Notes under the pieces: model-generated
Seen by the model: only the letters and a program-made list of their open reading frames with translations
The model's database searches: none
What the model was told of the DNA's origin: nothing
Position numbers and translations under genes: made by a program
In this document: one piece after another, positions 44,257-53,955 of the stretch
Numbering within the stretch: the stretch's first letter is position 1
Layout of the letters: every line of letters begins with the position of its first letter
Assembly: GCA_902805615.1 (NCBI GenBank)
Contig: CADCTQ010000324.1
Coordinates: forward strand, 1 to 63,151
DNA from: an uncultured Cytophagales bacterium
Lineage (GTDB): Bacteria > Bacteroidota > Bacteroidia > Cytophagales > 172606-1
Direction: 5' to 3'
Length of the DNA: 63,151 bases

Positions 44257-44291
44257 GAGCGAAGATACCCTTGGAAGGACTTCACGGCAGA

Positions 44292-44540
44292 AGCGTTGTC
44301 GAAAGCTCCGGGGGAGCGACCTGTTGCTAGCCATTGCATACGGTTAGACCAATGGTGGAAGCGTTGTCGAAAGCCCCGTAGGGGCGACCTGTTCCTAGAA
44401 AGGACCATCCCATTATACACAAGCTCCGTAGGAGCGTCCTGTTCAAATGTTGTCAGCGAACAGGTCGCTCCTACGGAGCTTGTGCTTGGGGGTAGGAGCC
44501 CAGTACTAGGAACAGGGAGTCCCTCCGGGACTTTCTCCAA
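44292..44540. repeat. Cluster of GCTCCGTAGGAGCGACCTGTT-type repeats
   Basis: Direct copies at 44292-44330, 44359-44397 (both starting AGCGTTGTCGAAAG) and 44420-44443, and inverted copies at 44459-44484 and ~44505-44540. Each unit holds its own small palindrome (GCTCCGTAGGAGC type). This resembles REP-like interspersed repeats. Confidence 0.75.
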
Positions 44541-44729
44541 CGACCATATACCTTCCGGTTCTCACCTGCAATTCTAAACCGGCAAGCGCTGCTGACTGGT
44601 AACCAACCAACCAATCATTGACTAGCCAATGCCATTCACGCATCCCGGCGATTCACTGCAACCTCGGCAGAGGTTTACCTTGTGCCTGCGCTTGCGCCCG
44701 TGCAGCCGGGTACGTGCCGGTGACCCGGT

Positions 44730-47075
44730 TTACTGCGCGTTGCCCGGCCGCCCCGTGAAGGTGTGTTCTCCCGGGCCGGCCTCCACGAACGTGCGGGACC
44801 CGGGACTGCCGGCCGGGAGGGCAATGCCTTTCCCGTTGTGCGTGAGCGACACCAGCCTTTTTCCTTCCGCCGGCATTCCCACCCGGACGGACGTGCCCGG
44901 CGGCACTTTCACCGCAATCGTCAGCCCGTCCGGCTCCCGGCGGACGGCGACTTCCAGCAATCCTTTGGGCGTGGGAAACGCGGTCCGCAGCCCGTCCAGG
45001 CCGGCCAGCGTGGGCACCACCACGTAGGTACCGGGCCGGGCGTCCGGCGCAATGCCGGCCACGTACTCCGACAGCAGCACCAGCGGGCCGCCCGCCCAGC
45101 CGTGGTTGTAGCCGCTGTTGCCGTGTTCTTCACCCGGCTCGTGCCGCCAGATTTCCCACAGCGTGGACAACGGCGACGCGGTCATGGGCCCGAACCGCCG
45201 CCGCATCCGGTCCAGCGCCTGCCCGGGTTTGCCCATCAGGAACAGGCTTTCGAGGACGAACTTCTCCATCCACGGGCTGGCGTGCTCCGATTGCCGGAAC
45301 ACCCCGGCCACGGCCTCCCATTTGGTAGAGTCGGCGACGCCCGCCACCACCATCAGCGCATTGGCCCGGTCGTCGGTGAGGCCCTGGTGCGCCTTGTGGT
45401 GGTAGGCCCGGCCGTTCCAGCAATCCGGTCCGTTGAGAAAGCCCCGCAGGGCGGCGATGCGCTTCCCGTAGTCCGCCCCGTCGCCGGCCTCTCCCAGCAG
45501 TGCCGCCACCCGGCTCGCCGTCTGCAAGGCCCGCAGGTACCAGCCGTGCTGGATGAGCACGAAGTCCTGGTTTTCGCCCCAGTCGCCCCAGTCCCAGCCG
45601 CCCTGGCGGTACACGAGTTGCCCGTTCGGTTGCAGTTGCCACAGCTGCAGGTACTTGCGCAGGGCCGGGTACACCTGCCGCAGCGTCAGCGTGTCGTGGG
45701 TGTAGCGGAAATAGCGCCACAATTCACTCAGCGGCATGAGCGAATGGGCCGGCAGTTCCTTTTTCCAGTCCGCCTCGGGCACCGGGTTGTAGATCACCCC
45801 GTCGGGCTTCTGCCAGCCGGCCAGGTCCAGGAACAGCTTCCGGCTCAGGGCCGTGCTGTTGGCGTCCAGGGCGTAGAAAGCCTGGGCCATCTGCATGGCC
45901 GCGTCGCCGGCCCACTGGGCGCGTTCCCGGTCGGGGCAGTCCATGTAGGTGTCGCGCATGTTCACGTACAGCGTCCGCTGGGCTTTGCGCCAGAGTTTGG
46001 TCAACAGCGAATCACTGGCGGCAAACGTGCCGGCAAAGGTGGTGTGGTAGCCCGTTTCGCGGTAGCCCACGCCGGTCACTTCCACCCCTTGCGGCAGCAC
46101 GTAGCGCACCTCGTGGCCCGAAAGCCAGCCCAGCGACTCGTACGTTTGGGCGCCGGCTTTGGTGACGTACTCCGAGCAGAGCGTGTAGAGCGAATCGGTG
46201 GGGCCCAGGGCGCCCAGGTAGTACGTATCCGTGTGGATGAAGACGCGCCGGCCGGCGGGGGCTTTCAGCGAAAGGGTCGGCGACACGTGGGCGTCGTAGG
46301 GCAGCGTGCCGATCAGCGTGTCGCCCCGCCGTTCGGTCTTCACGTAGGTACGCAGGCCGTAATCCTTGAAGAGGGGGATGGGCCGTTTGTGCAACCCGTT
46401 CCAGGGGCGCACGGGCGGCTTGCCGGCCACTACGGCGGCGGGCCAGGCTTTGTCTTTGAATCCCTGCGCGTACCACCCGGCCAGTTCCCGGCGGGCGTCG
46501 TAGCGGATGTTGGGCTCCGACAGGCGGAAGTTGGGTTTGGGGGCGGTGGAAGGTTCGTACGCGGGGTGGGGCGTGGCTTTCCAGGTGGCGTCGCTGAGCA
46601 GTTCCAGGCCGACGGCGCGGCAGTCGAAGAGCAAACCGACCTTCCCGCTGCTGTGGTGGGTAAAGCCTCCGCCGCCCCAGTACCAGACCAGTACGGCCAC
46701 CGTGTTGTCTCCCCTTTGCAGGTAGGGGGCGAGGTCCACCTCGTCGTAGTACGTATCGCGGGGGTTGGGGCCGCGTTTGAGTCCCCCTTCGTACACCACG
46801 AGCTTGCCGTTGAGGTAGAGCCAGTACTTGGCATCCACGGCAATGCGGGCCACGGCTTTTGCCGGCACCGTTCGCAGGGTTACCGACTTGCGGAAGAGGT
46901 GCCAGGTGTTGGGGCGGGTGGAGTCGCCGGCAGTGGTCGTGATCCAGGAGGCTTTAAAATCCTGGGCCCGCAGGGGGTGCGTGCCGCAATACGCCAAAAG
47001 TCCGGCCAGCAGCAGCCCGCACAATGGTTTGGGCAGGGTGGCACGCAGGCGGGTAAAAATACGGGGTACAGGCAT
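44730..47075 (-). CDS. GH78-like alpha-L-rhamnosidase family protein
   Basis: 781 residues from MPVPRIFTRLRATLPKPL; 27 further upstream codons are open but lack conserved features. Signal peptide ends near PLRAQ. N-terminal beta domains (~25-340: WHLFRKSVTLRTVPAKAVAR, ISVDAKYWLYLNGK-like) precede an (alpha/alpha)6 barrel. The diagnostic DCPDRER (379-385) with QWAGDAAMQMAQAFYALD, then WDWGDWGENQDFV and GNSGYNHGWAGGPLVLLSEY, match GH78 rhamnosidases. It probably removes terminal alpha-L-rhamnose from plant polysaccharides. Substrate preference is inferred from family only. Confidence 0.85.
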   Translation of the reverse strand: MPVPRIFTRLRATLPKPLCGLLLAGLLAYCGTHPLRAQDFKASWITTTAGDSTRPNTWHLFRKSVTLRTVPAKAVARIAVDAKYWLYLNGKLVVYEGGLKRGPNPRDTYYDEVDLAPYLQRGDNTVAVLVWYWGGGGFTHHSSGKVGLLFDCRAVGLELLSDATWKATPHPAYEPSTAPKPNFRLSEPNIRYDARRELAGWYAQGFKDKAWPAAVVAGKPPVRPWNGLHKRPIPLFKDYGLRTYVKTERRGDTLIGTLPYDAHVSPTLSLKAPAGRRVFIHTDTYYLGALGPTDSLYTLCSEYVTKAGAQTYESLGWLSGHEVRYVLPQGVEVTGVGYRETGYHTTFAGTFAASDSLLTKLWRKAQRTLYVNMRDTYMDCPDRERAQWAGDAAMQMAQAFYALDANSTALSRKLFLDLAGWQKPDGVIYNPVPEADWKKELPAHSLMPLSELWRYFRYTHDTLTLRQVYPALRKYLQLWQLQPNGQLVYRQGGWDWGDWGENQDFVLIQHGWYLRALQTASRVAALLGEAGDGADYGKRIAALRGFLNGPDCWNGRAYHHKAHQGLTDDRANALMVVAGVADSTKWEAVAGVFRQSEHASPWMEKFVLESLFLMGKPGQALDRMRRRFGPMTASPLSTLWEIWRHEPGEEHGNSGYNHGWAGGPLVLLSEYVAGIAPDARPGTYVVVPTLAGLDGLRTAFPTPKGLLEVAVRREPDGLTIAVKVPPGTSVRVGMPAEGKRLVSLTHNGKGIALPAGSPGSRTFVEAGPGEHTFTGRPGNAQ

Positions 47076-47260
47076 TGGGGAAGTGGAGGAAAAAAGGATC
47101 ATTCGACTAATTTTTCTAATTATCAATGGCTTACGCGATACTTGGCGCTTGACCACCCCTGTCCCCTCCTTGAAGGAAGGAGGGGAACTCCACGGGTACG
47201 GCTGCGTGACAAGAACAAATGCACGTCACTTATACCTATCAGCAGGGCCGCCCGGTACGG

Positions 47261-47496
47261 CTCCCCTCCTTGATGGAGGCTACGATTAGGACACTTTTGC
47301 AGAAGAGTCATAAAAGGCTATCCCGAGCCGTCAGTGAGACACTGACGGCGGCAGACGAATCCTTTATCGGGGTAGTTCCGTGCCGTCGTCAATGTCTCTT
47401 GCTGCCGCGGTCAGTGAGACACTGACCGCTTTTCGAGCTACTTCAAAAATGTGTCCTAATCGTAGCCTCTATCAAGGAGGGGCCGGGGGTGGTTCC
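47261..47496 (+). repeat. Palindromic interspersed element, copy C
   Basis: Best-preserved copy. Inverted ends GGCTACGATTAGGACAC (47277-47293) and GTGTCCTAATCGTAGCC (47451-47467). Two hairpins with 10-bp stems and AGA loops occur in the core, one near 47328-47350 (CCGTCAGTG stem) and one near 47407-47429 (CGGTCAGTG stem). Between them lies the conserved GACGAATCCTTTATCGGGG stretch. It is in opposite orientation to copy A. Confidence 0.85.
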
Positions 47497-47543
47497 TTTT
47501 TTCTCCCGATTCATCGAGGGCTAATCTAAAGCGTTGAAAGCAA

Positions 47544-47702
47544 GTCATCCCCCTACCTCCTTCCCTTACCCACAAACCATCCGCACAAGGGGGACTGCGT
47601 ACCTCACCGTTCCTGGGTAAGGGGACTCTTCAGGCGTACGGCGGTCACGGGTCCCCCTTGTGCGGATGGTTTGTGGGCAAGGGAAGGGGGTAAGGGGATG
47701 AC
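47544..47702. repeat. 52-bp imperfect inverted repeat
   Basis: Arm 47544-47595 and arm 47651-47702 are reverse complements with about 3-4 mismatches, separated by 55 bp. Arms contain CCACAAACCATCCGCACAAG / its complement. Unrelated to the palindromic element next to it. Confidence 0.8.
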
Positions 47703-47784
47703 TCCGGCAAATCGAAGCCATTTTTCCCTCATTTCAATTGTATTCACCATCCAGTTTATCCATTATCAGGAACCCATTCTTCCA

Positions 47785-48660
47785 TCACCGTGCCGGTTTT
47801 TGGCCGTTCTCCTCCAGCCGGTACACGCGGGCGGCATTGGTGTAAAATACCTTCGTGCGTTCCTCCGGGGAAAGGCCGGCCAGCAAGCCTTCCAGCACGT
47901 CGAACCACTGCCGGTACGTGCCGGCCAGCTCCACCACCGGCCAGTCGCCCCCGAACAGGAGCCGGTCGGTGCCGAATGTTTCGACCGCGCAGGCCACGTA
48001 CGGCGCCAGGTCCCCGGGCGTCCAGTGCGCCCAATCGGCTTCCGTGAGCAGGCCCGACACCTTGGCGACCACGTTGGGAAAGGCCGCCAGGGCGTCGAGG
48101 TGCCGCCGGAAGGATGCCAGTTCCCCTTGCCTGATGCCGGGCTTGCCCAGGTGGTCGAGGATGAAAAGGGTATCCGGGCACGCCCCGATCATGCGGATCG
48201 TCCCGGGCAGGGCGGGCGGCTTTACGCTGACGTCGCAACTGTAGCCGTAGGCCGGCAGGCGGCGGAGGCCCGCCAGGAAGCCCGGCGAAGTGCACACGTC
48301 CCGGTCGTCGTCGTACATCCGGCGCACGCCCTTCACGAGCGGAAAAGCCGCCAGTTGCGCCAGTTCGTCCTCCACCCGTTCCCCCTTTTCCAGCGGCGCG
48401 TACGCCACCACGCCGGCAATGCGCGGGTCCAGCCGGGCCTGTCCGGTGGCAAAGCGTACTTCTTCCAGGTACTGGTCGGGCCGGCATTCGCACTGCACGA
48501 ACACCATCTTTTCCACCCCGCAGCCCGCCGAGGCCCGCCGGTAGTCTTCAACCCCGAAGGTCCGCCGGATGGCCGGCACCGCGTCCAGCCAGGAGTACCG
48601 GAGCCGGGCGAGGTCCCACAGGTGCAGGTGGGCGTCAATAACGGGTCGGGTCGCCGGCAT
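47785..48660 (-). CDS. Amidohydrolase family 2 protein, probable sugar lactonase
   Basis: 291 residues from [20 protein letters not shown]; upstream codons are inside the neighbour. Metal ligands: HLH at 11-13, [16 protein letters not shown], and [12 protein letters not shown] near the end. This is the TIM-barrel COG3618-like group, which includes L-fuconolactonase and L-rhamnonolactonase. Next to a Gfo/Idh dehydrogenase and an IlvD/Edd dehydratase, a lactonase role in oxidative sugar degradation is the natural reading. The gene overlaps the dehydratase stop by 26 bp, so it is in the same operon. Confidence 0.85.
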   Translation of the reverse strand: MPATRPVIDAHLHLWDLARLRYSWLDAVPAIRRTFGVEDYRRASAGCGVEKMVFVQCECRPDQYLEEVRFATGQARLDPRIAGVVAYAPLEKGERVEDELAQLAAFPLVKGVRRMYDDDRDVCTSPGFLAGLRRLPAYGYSCDVSVKPPALPGTIRMIGACPDTLFILDHLGKPGIRQGELASFRRHLDALAAFPNVVAKVSGLLTEADWAHWTPGDLAPYVACAVETFGTDRLLFGGDWPVVELAGTYRQWFDVLEGLLAGLSPEERTKVFYTNAARVYRLEENGQKPAR

Positions 48661-50390
48661 AGTCGGGTTGTACGGGGACGGCATGGCGCCGGGCCGCGGC
48701 GGCCTCCAGCCATTTGAGTTCATCGGTCACGCACCCCTCCGAAGCGGGGGAAACCACCAGGCTGTATTTGTAGAGGGTGCCCCGGTCGTAGCGGGGCGGC
48801 GGCGCCTGCCAGCCGGCCCGGCGTTCGGCCAGTTCCTCGTCGGAGAGGCGCACGTCCATGCGGTTGCCCACGGCGTCAATGCTGACCACGTCGCCGTCGC
48901 GCAGGAGGGCGATGGGGCCGCCGGCAAACGCTTCGGGGGTGATGTGCCCGATCACGAAGCCGTGCGTGCCGCCCGAAAACCGGCCGTCGGTGAGGACGGC
49001 GACCGTTTTGCCCAGCCCGGCCCCCATGAGGGCGGCCGTGACTTTGAGCATTTCGGGCATGCCCGGCCCGCCCCGCGGCCCTTCGTAGCGGATCACCAGC
49101 ACGTCGCCCGGCCCGATCTGCCCCCTTTCCACGGCGTGAATGGCCGCAAATTCGTCGTCGAACACCCGGGCCGGCCCCACGAACCGTTCGCCCTCCTTGC
49201 CCGTGATCTTGGCCACCACCCCGCCGGGCGCCAGGTTGCCGTAGAGGATTTGCAGGTGCCCCGTGGCCTTGAGCGGCCGGTCGAAGGGCATCAGGATGTC
49301 ACCCGTGAGGGGCGGCACGGCGGCCAGGTTTTCGGCCAGGGTCTGGCCGGTCACCGTCAGGCAGTCGCCGTGCAGGTAGCCCGCTTCCAGCAGCACTTTC
49401 ATCACCCCCGGCGTGCCGCCCGCTTCGTGGACGTCCTCCATGAGGTACTTGCCGCTGGGCTTGAGGTCGGCCAGCAGCGGCGTACGGTCGCTGATGCGCT
49501 GGAAATCGTTCAGCGTCAGATGGATGTCCACGGCTTTTGCCATCGCGATCAGGTGCAGCACGGCGTTGGTGGAGCCGCCCAGCACCATCACCAGGGTAAT
49601 GGCGTTTTCGAACGACCGCCTGGTGAGAATGTCGCGGGGCTTGATGTCGTCGGCCAGCAGCCGGCGCATGGCCGGGCCCACTTGCAGGCACTCCCGGCGT
49701 TTCTCTTCGCTCAGGGCGGGGTACGAGGAACTGTAGGGCAGGCTCAGCCCCAGGGCCTCGATGGCCGACGACTATCGTGTTGGCCGTGTACATGCCCCCG
49801 CAGGCCCCGGCCCCCGGGCAGGCGTTGCGGACGATGCCCCGGAAATCCTCCTCGGGCAGGGTGCCGGCCAGCGTTTCGCCGTAGGCTTCCAGCGTGGAGA
49901 GGATGTTGATCTTGCGGCCCCCGTACTGGCCCGAACGGATGCTGCCGCCGTACACCATCAGGGAGGGGCGGTTGAGGCGGCCCATGGCCATCACGGCGCC
50001 GGGCATGTTCTTGTCGCAACCCATCACGGGCACCACGCCGTCGTACCACTGGGCGCTGGCCACGGTTTCGATGGAGTCGGCAATGAGGTCGCGGGAGGGC
50101 AGGGAAAAGCGCATCCCCCGGGTGCCCATCGAGAGGGCGTCGCTCACGCCGGGGGTGTGGAAGACGAGCCCCACCAGGCCGGCGTCTTCCAGGCCCTTTT
50201 TGACGAGCCGGGCCAGGTCGTTGAGGTGCATGTTGCAGGGGTTGCCTTCGAAGCCGGCACTGGCAACGCCGACCTGGGCTTTCTGCAGGTCGGCTTCGGT
50301 AAGGCCGGCCCCGTGCAGCATGGCCCGCGAAGAAGGCTGACTGGGGTCCTGCGTGATGGTGCGGCTGTATTTGTTGAGGAAATGGGTCAT
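48635..50390 (-). pseudogene. ilvD: IlvD/Edd family dehydratase, split by a 1-nt insertion
   Basis: Fe-S dehydratase, about 584 residues when repaired. The 5' part encodes [38 protein letters not shown] and [15 protein letters not shown], containing the cluster cysteines. One extra T at 49773 then shifts the frame. The correct continuation ([12 protein letters not shown]..., [54 protein letters not shown]) is read in another frame to 48635. The overall sequence resembles Bacteroidota dihydroxy-acid dehydratases, but no ilv genes are near. The operon context favours a sugar-acid dehydratase. A sequencing error is possible. Confidence 0.85.
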
Positions 50391-50442
50391 GAGGACGCTT
50401 CGGGTAGAAAGGATAAAAGGCTTTGAACGCTGGCAGGCCCGG

Positions 50443-51576
50443 TTAGCCGCCTGGTGGTTCGTATTGGACCAGGGTGCCGCCGGCGTCGCTGGAGCGGTAC
50501 GCCGCCTCCACCACCTGCATCGTCTGGTAGGCGCTTTCCACGTGGTTGACCAGGGTCGGGCTCGACCCCTCGGCGTAGCACATCAGGTTCGCCATCGAAC
50601 CCAGGAACGCATCGGGGTACCAGGAACCGGCAATTTCGACGGACTGCCATTCGGGCGCCTTGCCCCCGGCCAGCGTGACGTACTCGAAGGTGTCGGGCAC
50701 GCCCTCGGGAAAGTTAATGTTAAGGCCCAGCGTGGTTTTGATGGCGCCCCGGGTGCCCTCCCACTTGATGAACGAGTCCTGGTACCTGAGGCCGAACTCG
50801 TGCCCGTGGTTGGTGCTGACGTGCGCCTTGATCACGTCGTCGTATTCGAGCAGGATGACCGACCGGGTAGAAGCCAGTTGCATCATCTTGGGGTGCTTGA
50901 GGGTTTTGGCGTACACCTTCCGCGGGTTGCCGAAAAAGTAGCGGAGCAAATCCATGTAGTGGATGCTGTGGTAGAGCATTTCCATGCGCGGAATGCCGAA
51001 CAGGAACTCCCACAGGTGCCAGGGGTGGTAGATGTTCATGCGGATCTCCACGTCGTGCAGCTCGCCGATCACGCCGGCCTGGATGAGGTTGCGGGCGGCC
51101 TGCACGGCGGGAATGAAGCGCATCTGGAAGTTCATGGCGGCCGTGAACCCCTTGTCGCGGCAGACCCGCAGGATGGCGTCGGCTTCGGCAATGTTTTCGC
51201 CCATCGGCTTCTGCATGAGCACGGCGGCCCCGGCGGGCAGCTTTTCCAGCACGCCCCGCAGGGCGGAGGCCGGTACGGCTACGTCAAAAACGGCGTCGGG
51301 CGGCGCCCCGGCCAGCATCGCGTCGAGGGAGTCGTACGCGCGGCCAACCGCAAACTGCCGGGCCAGGGCATGGGCCTTGCCGGGAACCGGGTCCACAATG
51401 CCGGCTACTTCCCAGCCCGCTTTCCGGTAGGCCGGCAGGTGGGCGTCGTGCACAATGCCGCCCGCCCCCACCACGCAGATCGGGCGGGGGCGGTGGGGCA
51501 TCCGGACGGGGGTACGGAGCAGGGCCGCTACGGTACCGGCCCCGGGTGCAACGGATGGATCAGAAAAACCAACCAT
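50443..51576 (-). CDS. Gfo/Idh/MocA family oxidoreductase
   Basis: 377 residues; [20 protein letters not shown] at residue 26 (51501) is a possible alternative start. NAD(P)-binding [20 protein letters not shown]; the EKP motif appears as [20 protein letters not shown] (QKP rather than EKP); the catalytic region is [20 protein letters not shown]. Candidate sugar 1-dehydrogenase producing the lactone for the downstream amidohydrolase. First gene of a three-gene operon, 52 bp above the dehydratase. Its upstream region carries a promoter/operator block shared with the xylanase. Confidence 0.88.
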   Translation of the reverse strand: MVGFSDPSVAPGAGTVAALLRTPVRMPHRPRPICVVGAGGIVHDAHLPAYRKAGWEVAGIVDPVPGKAHALARQFAVGRAYDSLDAMLAGAPPDAVFDVAVPASALRGVLEKLPAGAAVLMQKPMGENIAEADAILRVCRDKGFTAAMNFQMRFIPAVQAARNLIQAGVIGELHDVEIRMNIYHPWHLWEFLFGIPRMEMLYHSIHYMDLLRYFFGNPRKVYAKTLKHPKMMQLASTRSVILLEYDDVIKAHVSTNHGHEFGLRYQDSFIKWEGTRGAIKTTLGLNINFPEGVPDTFEYVTLAGGKAPEWQSVEIAGSWYPDAFLGSMANLMCYAEGSSPTLVNHVESAYQTMQVVEAAYRSSDAGGTLVQYEPPGG

Positions 51577-51598
51577 ACTGAAAAGGCTTGGGTCGCGC

Positions 51599-51668
51599 CA
51601 AACTTACCGGCATAATCCGGCAATTGCCTATACGGGATACGCCTTTACTGATACTATTTTGACATTTT
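51599..51668 (-). promoter_or_regulatory. AraC-type operator plus -7 box, Gfo/Idh operon
   Basis: Read on the minus strand: AAAATGTCAAAATAGTAT (distal block), a 20-nt middle, TAGGCAATTG, a 14-nt spacer, then TAAGTTTG, a fit to TAnnTTTG. The gene starts 23 bp later. The 70-nt block aligns without gaps to 53956-54025 before the xylanase gene: the distal 18 nt and TAGGCAATTG are identical, and both have the 14-nt spacer. The likely binder is the AraC regulator encoded at 54077. Confidence 0.7.
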
Positions 51669-51679
51669 CCATCCGTACC

Positions 51680-53908
51680 TCAGTTGCATTTGACGACACG
51701 TTTGTACACGACCCTGCCGCTCCCGGTTTCGCCCCGCAGGAAATAGACGCCCGGCTTCAGGGGGGAGAGGTCTACGGTGGATTGCTTTTCCCGCAGTCCG
51801 TCCTTGCGGACGTGGATGCGGCCGGCAGCACTCAGCAGGGAGACGCTCACGAAATGGTCACCGTGGATGCGGATCGCTACCCTTTCCCCGGCCGGGTTCG
51901 GAAATACCGTTACCTCTCCCTCCCCGAAAGCCGTCCGGGCAGGCAGGGCGGCGGGTTCACGCCCAAAAGCCGGGCGGGCCGCCGGGGAGGCGCCAGGCTG
52001 GAGGGCGGCGTCGTCAATGTAGGTCGTGCCGGTACCGCCATCCATGAAGTCCACGTTCAGTTGGGTGTTGGTGCCGCTCTTGAAGGTAACCGAATACCGC
52101 GTCCAGGTTCCCGCAGCGGGGGTAAAGAACATTTCGGCAAGCGTTTGGGTGGCCCCGACCTTCAGGCCCGTCCGGGCGGAACCTTTCAGGTACGCGGAAA
52201 ACGTGTAGGTGGTCTGCGGGGAAACGTTCACCACCTGGCGCGTCCAACTGTACCGGCCCGCCCCCTGGAACTGGAGGGACCGCGTGCCGGACCGCTTGTC
52301 GAGCGTCGCGTAGGTAAAATTGGAATTCATCTGCCAGTTGCCGGTCAGCTCAAACCCCGGGTTCACGAGCAGGTTGGCCGGTACGGCTTCCAGGGAGGCG
52401 TCATCCAGGTAGGTCGTGCCGGTGCCGCCGTCCATCAAGTCCACGTTCACCTGGGTGTTGGCGCCGCTGTTGAAAGTGACGGAATAGGCGGTCCAGGCCG
52501 GCGACGGCGCAAAAAACTGCTCCACAATCGTCTGAACCCCACCCACTTTAAGCCCGGTTCTGGCGGACCCTTTCAGGTATACCGACAGCGTATACGTGGT
52601 CTGCGGGGAAACGGGCACGACCTGGCGGGCCCAGCCCCACCGGCCCAGCCCCTGCATTTGCACGGACCGGGAGCCGGTACGAAAATCGGCGGCCGAATAC
52701 GTGAAGTTGGGGTTCATTTCCCAGTTGCCCGTCGCTTCAAAGCCGGGGTTGGCCAGCAGGTTGGCGGACGGACCGCCGGGTGCGTTCTTTTTGTCGGACA
52801 GCACCTTCTGTACGGCGTAGTAAGCCGGCTTGGGCTGAAAATTGTCGTCAAACAAGAGGGGATTGGAGTTCGGGCCGCTGCCCCAGCTTTCGTTCAACCA
52901 GCTGAATCCGTCGTACACGCCCCACGTCTGGAAGCCTTTTACCCCCTTGCTCAACGCCAGGCTCATCAGGTCGCGGTACACCTGGGCCTGTCCCTCAAAG
53001 TCGGTACTCCCTTCCATGTCCACGTCCACTTCCGTAAAGTACACGTCCAGTCCCAGCGCCTTGTACTGGTCAATGTACGCCCCCAGGGTGGCCAGGTTGG
53101 GCTTGTGGCTCATGCTGTAGTGGCATTGCAGCCCCACGCCGTTGATGTAGCCGCCGTTGTTTTTGATGCTCTTCAACACGTTGAGCACGGCCTCGCACCC
53201 GTTGGCATTGTAGGCGTCGTGCACGTTGTCGTTGTAGAGCAGCACCGCGTTGGGGTCGGCCGCGTGGGCCCGGTTGAACACGTCGGCCAGGAAATCACTG
53301 CCGAAGGCATCGTAATAATTCTGGAACGGGCCGTCCGTCCACACGCCGGCGGTGTTGTTGCTTCAGTTGTACCAGGTGGCTTCGTTTACCACGTCCCAGA
53401 TCGCCACTTTGCCCCGGTACCGGGCGGCCACCGCATCAATGTGCGCATTCACCGCGTTGACCATTGCCGTGCCGGTCAGGTTGTTGAGCCAGTCGGGGCC
53501 GAAAGCCGGGTACAGGAACGTATGCCCGTGCACGGCGATGTTGTTGGACTGGCAAAAGTTGACGAACTGGTCGGCATTGGCCCAGGTGTACGTATCCGGC
53601 GCAGGATGCAGGCCGTACGGCTTCATGTCGTTGTCTACCGTGAGGATGTTGAACTCCGACCTGGCAATGTCCAGGCAACTGGCATTGCTGAAATTAGCCA
53701 TGCCCAGGGTGCCTCCCACGTAGAAGCCCGGCGGCGCCAGGTCTTTCAGGCGCTGACCGGACGGCTGCGCAACCAGCTCGTCACACATCGCTGCCAGTGC
53801 AATGAGCAAGCCCAATCGAAGGAAACGGGTAAGGATGGCCAAGCCGTGGGGCAGCCGGGAAAAATGAAGTGGCGCGGGAGCGCCGGTAACGTTTGTAAGG
53901 ATAGGCAT
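51680..53908 (-). pseudogene. GH10 endo-xylanase with two CBMs and T9SS tail, interrupted by an in-frame TGA
   Basis: 743 codons. Signal-anchor-like N-terminus (LTRFLRLGLLIALAA). GH10 catalytic barrel: acid/base Glu176 in WDVVNEA, codon 182 is TGA, then the frame continues SNNTAGVWTDGPFQNYYDAF with the nucleophile Glu293 in YFTEVDV. After the barrel come two similar CBM_4_9-like modules (NPGFEATGNWEMNPNFTYSA; NPGFELTGNWQMNSNFTYAT; both ending with GGTGTTYxDDA) and a T9SS type A sorting domain (VFPNPAGERVAIRIHGDHF; VYFLRGETGSGRVVYKRVVK). It hydrolyses xylan when intact. The stop lies 6 codons past the catalytic acid, so the truncated product would be inactive. Confidence 0.88.
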
Positions 53909-53955
53909 AGGTGAAAAAGGGAGTAATGGGTGAATGATCGGGGCTTTTACAGCAC

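Larger units (their letters stand above)
44141..44729. other. Repeat-rich spacer
   Basis: No gene seen. It holds one hairpin of the palindromic element family (44230-44252) and at least five copies of a short GC-rich motif (44292-44540). It separates two convergent genes, ndh and the GH78-like gene. Confidence 0.7.
47157..47784. other. Repeat-bearing spacer between GH78-like and amidohydrolase genes
   Basis: No gene is supported. It holds element copy C (47261-47496) and a 52-bp imperfect inverted repeat (47544-47702). A separate element-end fragment (GACCACCCCTGTCCCCTCC) is at 47151-47169. Confidence 0.8.

Noticed and set aside
44292..44540. CRISPR-like array
   Set aside because: The units are palindromic, vary in orientation and spacing, and no cas gene is present.
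53363..53365. TGA as selenocysteine or readthrough codon in the xylanase
   Set aside because: GH10 enzymes need no selenocysteine at this place, no SECIS-like structure was seen, and neighbouring genes also carry lesions.
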